Below are positions 51,093-59,867 of a stretch of 64,000 nt of DNA, one piece after another. The first letter of the stretch is position 1. Each line of letters opens with the position of its first letter. The position numbers were made by a program, and so were the translations under genes. This DNA comes from JAQGMJ01 sp036498945 (GTDB lineage: Bacteria > Pseudomonadota > Gammaproteobacteria > Burkholderiales > JAEUOS01): positions 19,237 to 83,236 of the forward strand of contig DASYEQ010000087.1 in assembly GCA_036498945.1 (NCBI GenBank), written 5' to 3'. The notes beneath the pieces are model-generated. The model searched no databases, was not told the origin of the DNA, and saw only the letters and a list, made by a program, of their open reading frames with translations.

Positions 51093-52718
51093 TTACCCGA
51101 CGATGAAGGCCTCGCAGTTGCGGTGCATGCGCGCCGCCAGGTTTTCCAGCGTCTTTGCGGAGACGGCGGCCTGCTGCACCGAGGCGTGCGCCTCTTCGGC
51201 CATCTGCGCCACGCTTTCCATGCTTTTGGCGATCTGGTCGCTGGCGGCCGTCTGCTCGGCGACCGCGCTGGCCATCTCGTTGACGCCGTGGCTGGAGCGC
51301 TCGATCAGTTGCTCGGCCTGCGCGAAGCCGTCCTGCAGATGGCCGATGTGGGATTCGCTCGCGGCCAATGCCGCCAGCCCTTCGGCCACCGCCTGCTCGA
51401 CCGAGCCGGACTGGCCGCCGAGGTCCTGCGTCAGGCGCGCGATGTCGTCGGCGGTCTTGCCGGACTTCTCCGCCAGGCTGCGCACTTCGTTGGCAACCAC
51501 GGCGAAGCCGCGGCCCTGTTCGCCGGCGCGCGCCGCTTCAATGGCGGCGTTCAGCGCCAGCAGGTTGGTCTGTGCCGCCAGGCCCTTGACCTGCTCGGTC
51601 ATGTCGATGATCGCGCGCGTCTTGGTGATGAATTCGGTGACCGAGGCGCTGATGCGGTCGGAAGCGCCGCGCGCGTGATGGACGCGCTCCACCAGCCCGC
51701 CCAGGCTGCCGCGGCTTTGCTGCGAACGCGCCAGGCTCTGGCGCGCGATCTCCTTGACGTCGGCGCTGTTGGAAGCAACCACGGAGACGCTGACGGCCAG
51801 TTCCTCGACGGCCGCGGCGGTGCTGGCGGCGGCTTCGCTCTCGCGCTCGGTGGCGATCGTCACCTCGGTGGCGGTGGAGGAAAGCTGCACGGCGGCGGCG
51901 GAAGTCTGGTTGGCCGCGTCCTTGGTTTCGGCAATCACGCGGCCGAGATCGCGGCGCAGCTTCTCCGCGCTCTCGGCCACGCTGCCCAGTTCATCCATGC
52001 TGCCGCAAGCCACGGCGCGGGTGAAGTCGCCGCCGGCCAGGCGTTCCAGGTCGGCGACCAGGCCTTCGGCCGGCCGCACCACGCGCGCGGTCAGTTGCCA
52101 CCAGAAGAGTGCAATGGCGGCGACGATCGAGGCCAGCATCACCGCCAGGCTCATCTGGATCGCCCGCGATGCTTCAGCGGCGGCGCGCGCTGCCACCTCG
52201 TCGGCGGCGCGGGAGATGCTTTCGCTCGCCTGGGTGAGCAATTCGGTCGGTGCGCGATCGATGCCCGCCACCGCGAGGTCGCCGGCTTGGGCATTCAAGC
52301 CGCTCGCCACGTAGGCATCGAAGCCCTTGCGATAGGCTGCGCCCATCGTTTCGTGGGCGGCAAGAAAGCGGCCGATGAGATCGCGCGCCTGCGGCTCGGC
52401 CACATGCTCGCGCAAGGCGGCGGCGGCATCATGCACCTGCTTCTCCTGGCTGCGGAAGTTGCCCCAGTAGCGCTCGCGCGCGGTGGCATCGGTGCCGCGC
52501 AGCAGCGTGTCTTTCCACTCCTGCACCTGTTTCTTGAAATCCGTCTGCAGGGTGAGGACGGCACGCCGCTCGCCGGTCTTGGCGGCAACGTCGTTCTGGA
52601 ACATGCGGATGCTGTCCCAGCACAGCCAGAAGCCGGTCGCGGCGGCGGCGGCGATCAGCAGAACTACCACGGCGAGCAGGCCGAGCAGGCGGGTCTTGAT
52701 GCTTTTGCTTTTGTTCAT
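51093..52718 (-). CDS. Methyl-accepting chemotaxis protein
   Basis: 541 residues from ATG 52718. TM1 (LLGLLAVVVLLIAAAAATGF), a periplasmic four-helix-bundle-like domain of about 160 residues, TM2 (MSLAVMLASIVAAIALFWW), a HAMP domain (ARVVRPAEGLVADLERLAGG) and a long signalling coiled coil. The tip, AAQTNLLALNAAIEAARAG followed by EQGRGFAVVANEVRSLAEKS, is intact, so it should couple to CheW/CheA. There is no CheR-binding pentapeptide at the C-terminus (ends CEAFIVG). Ligand unknown. Confidence 0.94.
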   Translation of the reverse strand: MNKSKSIKTRLLGLLAVVVLLIAAAAATGFWLCWDSIRMFQNDVAAKTGERRAVLTLQTDFKKQVQEWKDTLLRGTDATARERYWGNFRSQEKQVHDAAAALREHVAEPQARDLIGRFLAAHETMGAAYRKGFDAYVASGLNAQAGDLAVAGIDRAPTELLTQASESISRAADEVAARAAAEASRAIQMSLAVMLASIVAAIALFWWQLTARVVRPAEGLVADLERLAGGDFTRAVACGSMDELGSVAESAEKLRRDLGRVIAETKDAANQTSAAAVQLSSTATEVTIATERESEAAASTAAAVEELAVSVSVVASNSADVKEIARQSLARSQQSRGSLGGLVERVHHARGASDRISASVTEFITKTRAIIDMTEQVKGLAAQTNLLALNAAIEAARAGEQGRGFAVVANEVRSLAEKSGKTADDIARLTQDLGGQSGSVEQAVAEGLAALAASESHIGHLQDGFAQAEQLIERSSHGVNEMASAVAEQTAASDQIAKSMESVAQMAEEAHASVQQAAVSAKTLENLAARMHRNCEAFIVG

Positions 52719-53031
52719 GATGAATGTCGGATTGATGAGGCCGGGGCAGTTGCCCCCGACCAGCCATTGTTCCAAACGCCGCGACGGCGAAGACACGGAG
52801 AAACACGCCTTTTACGCCTCAGCTTCGCCCGCGCCACATATGGGTGCGGCAGGCGCGCCGGGGGCGTGCGCAATCACGTCGTGTTAGCGCGCACATGGGC
52901 GGCCATACCCCCACTACAGGGGTGGATAAAAGGCGCGGGTGACGCGGTATCATGGCGATACACGCCGTCCCATTCCACGCGCGGTTTCCGCTCCACCACG
53001 CGCCCGTGCCGCGCGGCCCGTGCCACCACTC
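52719..53031. other. 313-bp divergent region between the chemoreceptor and fpr
   Basis: No gene is supported here. It should contain promoters for both neighbours. A TATCAT at 52948-52953 may be a -10 for fpr, without a good -35. A CCCCACTACAGGGG near-palindrome lies close by at about 52910. Confidence 0.4.
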
Positions 53032-53808
53032 ATGATTCCTGCCGCTCCCGCCACGCCCAAATTCACCGTCGAGCGCATCACCGCGCTGACCCTGCGCACG
53101 CCCACGCTGGTCAACTTCCGCACCACGCGCGACGCCGCCTTCCGCTTCACCCCCGGCCACTACGCACGCCTGGGGCTGGGCGACGAGGGCAGCGAGGTAT
53201 GGCGCCCCTACTCGATCGCCTCACCCGCCGAAGCCGACTACCTCGACTTCCAGTTCACGCTCGTGCCCGGCGGCGATTTCAGCGAGCGTTTTCGCCAGTT
53301 GAAAGTGGGCGGCGCCATCCGCGTCGATGCGCGTGCCTTCGGCTTCCTCGTTCTCGACCAGCTGGCAACCGGCGGCACCTTGTGGATGCTTTCCACCGGC
53401 ACCGGCCTGGCGCCCTTCATTTCGATTCTCGCCGGCGACGCGCTCTGGCAGCGCCATGAGCGCGCGGTGCTGGTGCACAGCGTGCGCCAGGGCGGTGAGT
53501 TGATGCCGGAGGTGATCGACGCCGCGCTTGCCACGCGCAGTGCGGAAGAGCGCGCGCGCTTTACCTACATTCCCATCGCCACCCGCGAGGCCGTGGCCGG
53601 CGCGCACAGCGCGCGCCTGACCGAGCTGGCGAAAAGCGGCGAACTGGCCACCCTCGGCGGCGCGCCCCTGGATGCGGAGCACAGCCGCGTGATGCTGTGC
53701 GGCAACCCCGAGATGATCAAGGAGATGCGCGCCATGCTGAAGGAGCGCAACATGGGCCCCTCGCGCCGCGGCGTGCCGGGGCAGCTCGCCGCTGAAGGTT
53801 ACTGGTAG
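53032..53808 (+). CDS. fpr: Ferredoxin--NADP reductase
   Basis: 258 residues from ATG 53032, the usual Fpr length; the frame is open upstream but without a ribosome site. FAD domain: WRPYSIASPAEADYLDFQF with the RxYS motif, and LVPGGDFSERF. NADP domain: MLSTGTGLAPFISIL and VMLCGNPEMIKEM. C-terminus EGYW. It transfers electrons between NADPH and ferredoxin or flavodoxin in the cytoplasm. Stands alone, convergent with the site-2 protease gene. Confidence 0.92.
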   Translation: MIPAAPATPKFTVERITALTLRTPTLVNFRTTRDAAFRFTPGHYARLGLGDEGSEVWRPYSIASPAEADYLDFQFTLVPGGDFSERFRQLKVGGAIRVDARAFGFLVLDQLATGGTLWMLSTGTGLAPFISILAGDALWQRHERAVLVHSVRQGGELMPEVIDAALATRSAEERARFTYIPIATREAVAGAHSARLTELAKSGELATLGGAPLDAEHSRVMLCGNPEMIKEMRAMLKERNMGPSRRGVPGQLAAEGYW

Positions 53809-53873
53809 CGACAACTCCCGCCCGGTCTCCCGTTGCCGCTGGCGCGGCCGCCGGGGTGCCCGCCGTGTGCCCC

Positions 53874-54581
53874 TCAATGCGCCGGCAACACCTGCTTCAC
53901 TTCGTAGGCCATCAGCGCCAACCCAGCCGCCAGCAGCAGGTAATACGCCGCGTAGCTGTAGCGTACGGCGGGGGCCACCTGGTAATACGCCGCGTCCTGC
54001 ATGCCGCGATTCTTCAGCACCGCCCACACCTGCGGCGCGGCGATGATCGCGATCAGAATCAGCATCGGACTGGGCTTCCAGAAGAACAGCGCCGCCAGGA
54101 GCGGCACGCCGAGCAGCCAGATGCGCGGCGACACCACGCCGACGATGCGCCCGCCGTCCAGCGGCGAGAGCGGAATCAGGTTGAACAGGTTGAGCATGAA
54201 GCCGCCGTAGGCCAGCGCCAGCCAGATCGACTCGCCGGTGGCGGTGCCGATCAGGTAGCACACGTAGGCCGCCGCGCTGCCCAGCATTGGTCCGGCGATG
54301 CCGATGTAGGCCTCGGTCTCGGCATCCAGCGGCTGCTCCTTCAACTGGATCCACGCGCCGATGAAAGGGATGAACGTCGGCGCGCCGACGTCCATGCCGC
54401 GCAGGCGTGCGGCGATGAAGTGCCCCATCTCGTGGCAGAACAGCAGCAGCACGAAACCGACCGCGTACTTCCAGCCGAACACCAGGGCATAGGCGAACAC
54501 CGAGATGATCATGGTGCCGCCGGTGGTGAGCACCTTGCCGAGCTTGCCCAGCGCCAGCAGCGAGAGCAGGAGCTTGATCAT
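53874..54581 (-). CDS. Site-2 protease-type M50 zinc metallopeptidase
   Basis: 235 residues, about six hydrophobic segments. The zinc site is His50-Glu51-x-x-His54 (LLLFCHEMGHFIAARL), and the second metal motif is NLFNLIPLSPLDGGRIVG with its Asp. This is the FpsE/YwhC-like subfamily of intramembrane proteases without a PDZ domain. Natural substrates are unknown. The ATG overlaps the stop of the J-like gene, making it the last gene of a four-gene membrane operon. Confidence 0.88.
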   Translation of the reverse strand: MIKLLLSLLALGKLGKVLTTGGTMIISVFAYALVFGWKYAVGFVLLLFCHEMGHFIAARLRGMDVGAPTFIPFIGAWIQLKEQPLDAETEAYIGIAGPMLGSAAAYVCYLIGTATGESIWLALAYGGFMLNLFNLIPLSPLDGGRIVGVVSPRIWLLGVPLLAALFFWKPSPMLILIAIIAAPQVWAVLKNRGMQDAAYYQVAPAVRYSYAAYYLLLAAGLALMAYEVKQVLPAH

Positions 54582-55051
54582 GCCAGGCCCTTCTCGCGCA
54601 GCGCCTGGCGATAGGCCGCCTTGACTTTCACCGCCTGCGCGGCTGCCTTGTCGCGGAACTTCCCGCCCAGCCAGCCGAGGCCGCCGGTTTCGCATTGCGC
54701 CAGCCTGGCCTGGTAGGCGCGGCGGATTTCTTCCACACTCGCCTGCGGGGCCACTTGCAGCACCTCATGCCACGCCGGGGTGTCGCCTTCCTGCCGTTGT
54801 TCCTGCCGCCACGGCTGCGGCGGCGATGCTTGCTGCGGCGGCAACACGTGGTCCGGCTGCCGCGGTTGCTCCAGTTGCGGCGCTTGCTGCTGTTGCCACT
54901 CCTGCACCGGTTGCGCCTGCCGCGCAGCCGAGTCCCGCGTGACTTCCTCGCGCGGGGGCGCCGGCTTGCGCGGGCCGAGCAAGAGGTTGGCCACCACCCA
55001 GTAGCCGACGAATACACCGAAGCCCACTACCAGCAGGTCATCAACCGACAT
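54578..55051 (-). CDS. Membrane-anchored J-like protein without HPD
   Basis: 157 residues from ATG 55051 with GGAGGAGGG before it. One N-terminal span (LLVVGFGVFVGYWVVANLLL), a Gln/Pro-rich linker of about 60 residues, then a J-domain-like C-terminus: AWHEVLQVAPQASVEEIRRA, YQARLAQCE and AVKVKAAYRQALREKG. The HPD loop that stimulates Hsp70 is absent; GGLGWLGG occupies that place. It may be an adaptor rather than a DnaK co-chaperone. It overlaps genes on both sides, the site-2 protease by 4 bp and the upstream gene by 11 bp. Confidence 0.75.
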   Translation of the reverse strand: MSVDDLLVVGFGVFVGYWVVANLLLGPRKPAPPREEVTRDSAARQAQPVQEWQQQQAPQLEQPRQPDHVLPPQQASPPQPWRQEQRQEGDTPAWHEVLQVAPQASVEEIRRAYQARLAQCETGGLGWLGGKFRDKAAAQAVKVKAAYRQALREKGLA

Positions 55052-55769
55052 CGCCACCCTCCTCCCGCGCCAGGCGCTCGCGGTGCGCCTTCAGGCGCAA
55101 TGCACGCTCACTCTCCGGCTCCTCGGCCTCGAGTTCCTCCTCCAGGCGCGCGATCATGCGCCGGCGCGTGCGCGCCCAGTCGGCCGGTTGCTGCAGCCGG
55201 CGCGCGGCGCATTCCAGGTCTTCATCGGCCGGCATGCGCGCCGACAGGTGGCGTACCAGGTTGAGCGCGAACGGCGCGCAGGTGAGGCATTCGAACGACA
55301 AGGCGGCGAGCGCGCGCGCCGCGATGCGCAGGCGCTTGCGCTTGAGCCACAGCCAGGCCAGGGCTGCCGCCATGCTGCCGTAGAGCAGCAGCAGCGCCGC
55401 CAGCAGCGCCGCGTGGCCAAGCGACGTGAACAGGCCCAGCGGCAGCAGCACGAATAGCGCAAGGGCCATGCCCCACACCAGCGGCGCCAGCGGCCGGAAC
55501 AGGCGCGCATCCGGCGCCCAGCGCTGGTCCACCGCGCCGTCTTCGAACCGCCACGCCAGCCGGTATTGCGGCCGGTGCAATCGCAAGGGGCTCGGCAGGT
55601 AGGCTTCGCGACCGCGCAGTTGCAGCTTGTCGGAACCGAAGGCCACCATCCAGCCGCGCCGCCCCTTCGGGCTCAGCACGCCCTCATTCACGTACAGCAG
55701 CAGGGCGGAGTCATAGAGATGAAGGGCCACTACCAGGCCCATCAGCGCCAGCTCCGCCGAGACCCGCAT
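55041..55769 (-). CDS. Two-span membrane protein of unknown function
   Basis: 242 residues. I do not recognise the family. The N-terminus has a hydrophobic stretch (LALMGLVVALHLYDSALLLY) followed by LSPKGRRGWMVAFGSDKLQL and a domain ending before two adjacent membrane spans (WGMALALFVLLPLGLFTSLG and AALLAALLLLYGSMAAALAW). The C-terminal third is charged and helical (ARLEEELEAEEPESERALR). It shares one base with the DUF2167 gene stop and overlaps the J-like gene by 11 bp, so it is translated with them. Confidence 0.78.
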   Translation of the reverse strand: MRVSAELALMGLVVALHLYDSALLLYVNEGVLSPKGRRGWMVAFGSDKLQLRGREAYLPSPLRLHRPQYRLAWRFEDGAVDQRWAPDARLFRPLAPLVWGMALALFVLLPLGLFTSLGHAALLAALLLLYGSMAAALAWLWLKRKRLRIAARALAALSFECLTCAPFALNLVRHLSARMPADEDLECAARRLQQPADWARTRRRMIARLEEELEAEEPESERALRLKAHRERLAREEGGDVG

Positions 55770-56647
55770 CACTCCTTCTTGCGGAACATCGAGCGCAGGC
55801 CGGCGAAACCCGCCGCCGCCACACCGGCGAGCAGTTTCCAGAACGCGGCGAAGAAACCGCCGATCACCGCCCAGAAACCCTTCTTGGTCGCCACCGCCGC
55901 CGCGCCGCCCAGGATCAGCGCCGCCAGGCCGTACTCGGCGATCTTGTCGCCGCTCTTGTACTCGGAATATTTCTCGCCCGGCACGTAATCGAAGTCCCGC
56001 AATGCGGTCTGGAAGGCGCGCGTGTCGGCGGCGAGCGTCTGCGGGCTCGACACCAGGATGGCGCTCATCACGCCCTTGCGGCCGAGCAGGCGGCTGGTGT
56101 AGTTGATCACCGGCGTGTTGTCGTCGGCGCGCAGGCGCATACCCCATTCGAGGCGGCGCGTGCTGTTGTCGTAATGCGGCGGCACTTCCCAGCCGACGGT
56201 GTAGAGCGATCCCATGCCCAGGCGCTTGCGCTGCTCGTTGCTGGGGCCGTCGGATTCCTTCAGGCTCTTGAGCAGCGAGTCGGCGTCGATCTTTTCGTCG
56301 TCCTTGACGTAGCCGGACTCCTCGAAGCTGAACACGGCAAACCAGGAGAGCGAGCGCGGCGCGATCATGTAGTGGTGGTCGGCCGGCGGGTTGCCGTTGA
56401 TTTCGAGAAAGCGCCGCGTGTTCTTCTCATCGAGAAACACATAATCCTTCGGCACCTTGATACTCGCCTGCGTGCCGATGCGCCCTTCAGTGGGGCCTTC
56501 CTGCCATTGCAGTTTTTTCAGCTCGGCCAGCATCCGCTGCTCGGCGCGGTCGGCACCGGACGGATCGGCCGGCTGCGCCAATGCGATGGCCGGCAATACA
56601 AACAACAGCGCGAGCAAGGCGCGCCCCCAGGATTGGATCGTGCTCAT
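55769..56647 (-). CDS. DUF2167 domain membrane protein
   Basis: 292 residues from ATG 56647 (GGAGAAAT before it). A signal peptide (LLALLFVLPAIALA) precedes LQWQEGPTEGRIGTQASIKV and KDYVFLDEKNTRRFLEINGN, hallmarks of DUF2167. VFSFEESGYVKDDEKIDAD follows in the central domain, and a C-terminal hydrophobic pair (YGLAALILGGAAAV and WAVIGGFFAAFWKLLAG) comes before a short basic tail RKKE. DUF2167 proteins are often induced by membrane or envelope stress; exact role unknown. It heads the operon with the two-span protein, the J-like protein and the site-2 protease. Confidence 0.87.
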   Translation of the reverse strand: MSTIQSWGRALLALLFVLPAIALAQPADPSGADRAEQRMLAELKKLQWQEGPTEGRIGTQASIKVPKDYVFLDEKNTRRFLEINGNPPADHHYMIAPRSLSWFAVFSFEESGYVKDDEKIDADSLLKSLKESDGPSNEQRKRLGMGSLYTVGWEVPPHYDNSTRRLEWGMRLRADDNTPVINYTSRLLGRKGVMSAILVSSPQTLAADTRAFQTALRDFDYVPGEKYSEYKSGDKIAEYGLAALILGGAAAVATKKGFWAVIGGFFAAFWKLLAGVAAAGFAGLRSMFRKKE

Positions 56648-56788
56648 TCTTATTTCTCCGCTGGATGCGAATGTTGTCGAATTTTTACTGCTTCCGCCAT
56701 CCCCGGCGGATGTTTCGAACATAGCACATTCGCATAAATCTGCCACGACAGAAACCTCGCCCGCCGGTGGCGGTATAGACTTCACCCC

Positions 56789-57769
56789 ATGCCGCACCTG
56801 ATCACCCGCCTCGCCATTCTGCTGTTCTGCCTGTTCGCCACCACCGCCTCCGCCGCGGACGCCCCGAAGGAAATCCCATCGGGAGGCGCACCGAAGGAGG
56901 CCCCCTCGATGGACGCACCGAAGGACGCTCCCTCGGGGGACGCTGCGAAGGGAATCTCCCCGAGGAACATCCCGCGCGAGCCCGTCGGTTTCACGCGCTA
57001 CATCGCCGGCCAGTTGGCGGTTGCCCTGCCCGACCTCAAGCTCGCGCCCGCCGGCGACCTGACGCTGGAAGCCACCAAGACCGACGGCAGCCCGGCGGGA
57101 CAATTGCACCTGGACCGCTTGTACGAATTCTGCCAGCGCAACAATTCGGTGTGCGACAACGCGATCGCCAACTACGTCGGCGGCATCGTGCAAATGCGCC
57201 GCGAGGAAAGCCGCCCGGCGGACAAATCCATGGTGCGCCTGGAAGTGCGGCCAAGCGCCTACATCGAACAGGTGAAGCTGAAACTCGGCGCCGACCCCGC
57301 GCCCGTGTATGCGCGCCCGCTCACGCCCAACCTGGCCATCGTGCCGGTGCTCGACTTTCCGCGCTCCACGCGCTTCGTCAATGCCCGCGATCTCGCGGCG
57401 CTCGGAGTGGACGAAGCCGGCCTGTTCAAGCTCGGCGAAGACAACCTGCGCGCGATCCAGAAGCCGATTGCCGAACTGTTGCGCATCCCGCCGCCGCAGG
57501 CGCTGGGGCGCATTTTCGACGAGGACTACGCCGCCAGCCGCATTATTTTCCACGACGACTGGAACGACCTTGCCAGGCAGTTGCGCGGCACCCTGGTGCT
57601 GATGCTGCCCGCTTCCAACTATCTGCTGTATTCCGGCGAAGCCAACCGCGATGCCCTCGAGCAGTTGAAAGCCTACGGCCTGGAAGTCGCCACCCGCTCC
57701 ACCCGCCCGCTGTCGCCGCTGCTGCTGAAGTGGACGCCGACGGGGTGGGATGAGATCAATCTGCCTTGA
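56789..57769 (+). CDS. Exported protein resembling YtpQ (DUF1444)
   Basis: 326 residues with a signal peptide (LAILLFCLFATTASAA). Residues 25-60 are four units of nine residues of the APKEIPSGG type. The remaining domain has YIAGQLAVALPDLKLAPAGD, VRPSAYIEQVKL, ARPLTPNLAIVPVLDFP and LMLPASNYLLYSGEANRDAL, which recalls the DUF1444/YtpQ family, though that group is normally cytoplasmic. Function unknown. It is divergent from the DUF2167 operon with 141 bp between; TATAGA at about 56774 may be a -10. Confidence 0.72.
   Translation: MPHLITRLAILLFCLFATTASAADAPKEIPSGGAPKEAPSMDAPKDAPSGDAAKGISPRNIPREPVGFTRYIAGQLAVALPDLKLAPAGDLTLEATKTDGSPAGQLHLDRLYEFCQRNNSVCDNAIANYVGGIVQMRREESRPADKSMVRLEVRPSAYIEQVKLKLGADPAPVYARPLTPNLAIVPVLDFPRSTRFVNARDLAALGVDEAGLFKLGEDNLRAIQKPIAELLRIPPPQALGRIFDEDYAASRIIFHDDWNDLARQLRGTLVLMLPASNYLLYSGEANRDALEQLKAYGLEVATRSTRPLSPLLLKWTPTGWDEINLP
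56861..56968 (+). repeat. Four tandem 27-bp units coding Ala-Pro-Lys-rich repeats
   Basis: The DNA codes APKEIPSGG, APKEAPSMD, APKDAPSGD and a decayed AAKGISPRN in direct succession, just after the signal peptide. The repeat looks like an expandable linker. Unit conservation is highest in the middle two units. Confidence 0.7.
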
Positions 57770-58131
57770 CGCCTGCGCAGGAGGATTCGCTCACTCGCGC
57801 TCGAAGGACTTGCCGGTGACGTTCGCCAGGGCGATTGACCCGCGACGCGCCGTAAAAGAATGTATTGCGGCTTGACCCAGGGCCGGCGCTTCGGTCATGC
57901 CCCCGGGGACACCTCCCCGGAGGGTGCGCGGAAATCCCCTCCGCTCATGTCGGGCCTACCTTCCTGCGGAACGTAGCCCGGAGATCTTGCTTCGCGGTGC
58001 AGCCCGCACCGCCACTGCCACTGCCACCGCCATCGCCTTTTGATGCTATTCCCGCAAGCGCGGGAATTCATGCACGGCTGCGAACCCCTGAATTCCCGTG
58101 TTTGCAGGAATTCCCCGGGGAATCTCGCCGC
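57770..58131. other. 362-bp convergent gap with dRS3-like repeats
   Basis: Lies between the YtpQ-like gene and the end of infA, so no promoters are needed here. Apart from the two 20-bp ATTCCC-N8-GGGAAT elements listed separately, I see no gene or terminator with confidence. Confidence 0.5.
58048..58111. repeat. Pair of dRS3-like 20-bp palindromic repeats
   Basis: ATTCCCGCAAGCGCGGGAAT at 58048-58067 fits ATTCCC-N8-GGGAAT exactly, the form known as dRS3 in Neisseria. A second element at 58092-58111 (ATTCCCGTGTTTGCAGGAAT) has one change in the right arm. They are 24 bp apart and lie just past the infA stop. Confidence 0.7.
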
Positions 58132-58404
58132 TTAACGCCTGCGCTGGCCGCCGTGACGCGGGGGGCCGCCGGTGCCGCCACGGGTTTCCAGGTGGCGATA
58201 GGTGATGCGGCCCTTCTTCAGGTCGTAGGGCGAAAGCTCCAGCGAAACGCGGTCGCCGGCCAGGATGCGGATGTGGTTCTGCTTCATGCGCCCGCCCGCG
58301 TAGGCCACCAGGTTGTGGCCGTTGTCCAGCGTGACGCGATAGCGCGAGTCGGGCAGCACTTCGTCCACCACCCCGTTCATTTCAATCAGTTCTTCCTTGG
58401 CCAT
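58132..58404 (-). CDS. infA: Translation initiation factor IF-1, long paralogue
   Basis: 90 residues, with GAGGGAAAG before the ATG. The S1/OB-fold core is complete: MAKEELIEMNGVVDEVLPDS, NGHNLVAYAGGRMKQNHIRI and GDRVSLELSPYDLKKGRITY. A basic Gly-rich tail (GGTGGPPRHGGQRRR) extends it beyond the usual 72 residues. Betaproteobacteria commonly carry such a second, longer IF-1 away from the ribosomal protein operon; here no ribosomal genes are near, which fits that paralogue. Confidence 0.93.
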   Translation of the reverse strand: MAKEELIEMNGVVDEVLPDSRYRVTLDNGHNLVAYAGGRMKQNHIRILAGDRVSLELSPYDLKKGRITYRHLETRGGTGGPPRHGGQRRR

Positions 58405-58742
58405 TTCTTTCCCTCGTTATCAAATCCTCGTCCCGGCGCGCCGCATCCGCGGCCGCCGGCGCCTCAGCCCATCGCGGGCGCATTGCCTCTGCCTGGAATC
58501 GCGCGGGGGCGCGGCGCAAAAACGCGCCTGGGGCAGGAAATTCTTGCCGCCTGGAACGCATCCCGCGTCCGTCACGGTCCATCCGAGCCCGGTTTCAGCC
58601 CGGATTCCGACGCATATCTGGGGGCGGCGCACCGAAAACGCAACTTCGAACGCAACTCTGCACCGCATTTGTAGCAATTTTACCACCCGGCGGCCCCTTT
58701 TTCAGGCGAAGCCCCCTTGGCGGACCCGGCGTCGCCGCTTAT
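58405..58742. other. 338-bp gap upstream of infA
   Basis: No gene supported. It should hold the infA promoter and the end of the motCD transcript. No clear hexamers or terminator hairpin were seen. Confidence 0.4.
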
Positions 58743-59867
58743 TCAGTTATTCAGCACGATCACGCTGACGCGCCGGTTGGCGCGCCGGCCTTCCTCGGTG
58801 TCGTTGGAAGCGCGCGGGCGGGTGTTCGCCAGGCCGGAGGCGGTCAGGCGTGCCGGGTCGACCCCGCGCTCCTGCAAGGCCCGCGCCACCGCGGCGGCGC
58901 GGGCGGAAGACAACTCCCAGTTGGAGGGGAATTGCACGCTCTTGATCGGCAGGTTGTCGGTATGGCCCTCGACGATCACCTGGTTGCGCCCGCCGCCGAT
59001 GGCCGCGGCGATGCGCGCGAGCACCTCCTGCGCCTGCGGCGTGAGTTGGGCGGTGCCGGAAGCGAACAGCGAGGTATCGGCAATGTCCAGCACCACCGCG
59101 TTGCTGCGCGAGGAGAGCGCGACGTTGCCGCCGGGCAAGCCGCCCACCGACTGGTGCAGGCGCGCGGTGAGCGAAGGCGGCGCGGAAGCCGGGGCGGGCG
59201 CGGCGGCCGGGGCAGGGGCGGAGGCCGGCGCGGCGGCGGGCGCGGCCTGCGCAACCTGGGTGGTTTGCGCGGGCATCGGTTCCGCCGGCGCGCTTGGCAA
59301 GCTCGGCGGGCCTGACGGGTTCGGCGGGTAATTCGGCGCGCGCATGGGGCGCGGCGGGGTGATCAGGGTAGGCGCTGCATTGGCCTGCGCGGCGGCCGGT
59401 GGCGCGGCCGGCGCCGGCTGCATCGGCGCGGCGGGCGGCTGCGGGATGACGGCGGCAATCGGCGCGGCGCTGGCGGGAGCGGGCGGCGCGGGGGTGGCCG
59501 GGGCGGCGGTGCCTGGCGTGGCCGCGGCATTGGTTGAAGCAGGGGTCGTGGAGGCGGCAGCGGGCGCGCCACCGGCGGCCTGCGCCAGCGTGGTCGCCAC
59601 CTTCTCCTGCCCGCCTTCGGCGCGGGTACTGGCGACATGGCCGTTTTCGACGTGCCGCGAAGCGGGCCGCTTGTCTTGCGCGGTCTGCGCCTGCTGGCCC
59701 ACCGGCTGGGCGGCGCCGTCTTCGGTGAGCTTGGGCAGGCGGGCGTAGAGCGCGAGGAACAGCACGAACAAGAGCGTGATGAAGTCGGCGTACGAGACCA
59801 TCCAGCGGTTGGCGCCCGCGCCTTCGCTGTGCTCTTCCTCGTCGGCCAGCGCGGCGAACTGGCGCAT
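58743..59867 (-). CDS. motD: Flagellar stator protein MotD (MotB paralogue) with an extended Pro/Ala linker
   Basis: 374 residues. The single membrane span near the N-terminus (MVSYADFITLLFVLFLALYA) carries Asp28, the proton-accepting residue. Residues about 60-235 are a very Pro/Ala-rich linker, longer than in typical MotB/MotD proteins. The C-terminal OmpA-like peptidoglycan-binding domain has VIVEGHTDNLPIKS, NWELSSARAAAVARAL and RRANRRVSVIVLNN. It shares one base with the motC stop (TGATG). With MotC it forms a stator of the flagellar motor. Confidence 0.92.
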   Translation of the reverse strand: MRQFAALADEEEHSEGAGANRWMVSYADFITLLFVLFLALYARLPKLTEDGAAQPVGQQAQTAQDKRPASRHVENGHVASTRAEGGQEKVATTLAQAAGGAPAAASTTPASTNAAATPGTAAPATPAPPAPASAAPIAAVIPQPPAAPMQPAPAAPPAAAQANAAPTLITPPRPMRAPNYPPNPSGPPSLPSAPAEPMPAQTTQVAQAAPAAAPASAPAPAAAPAPASAPPSLTARLHQSVGGLPGGNVALSSRSNAVVLDIADTSLFASGTAQLTPQAQEVLARIAAAIGGGRNQVIVEGHTDNLPIKSVQFPSNWELSSARAAAVARALQERGVDPARLTASGLANTRPRASNDTEEGRRANRRVSVIVLNN

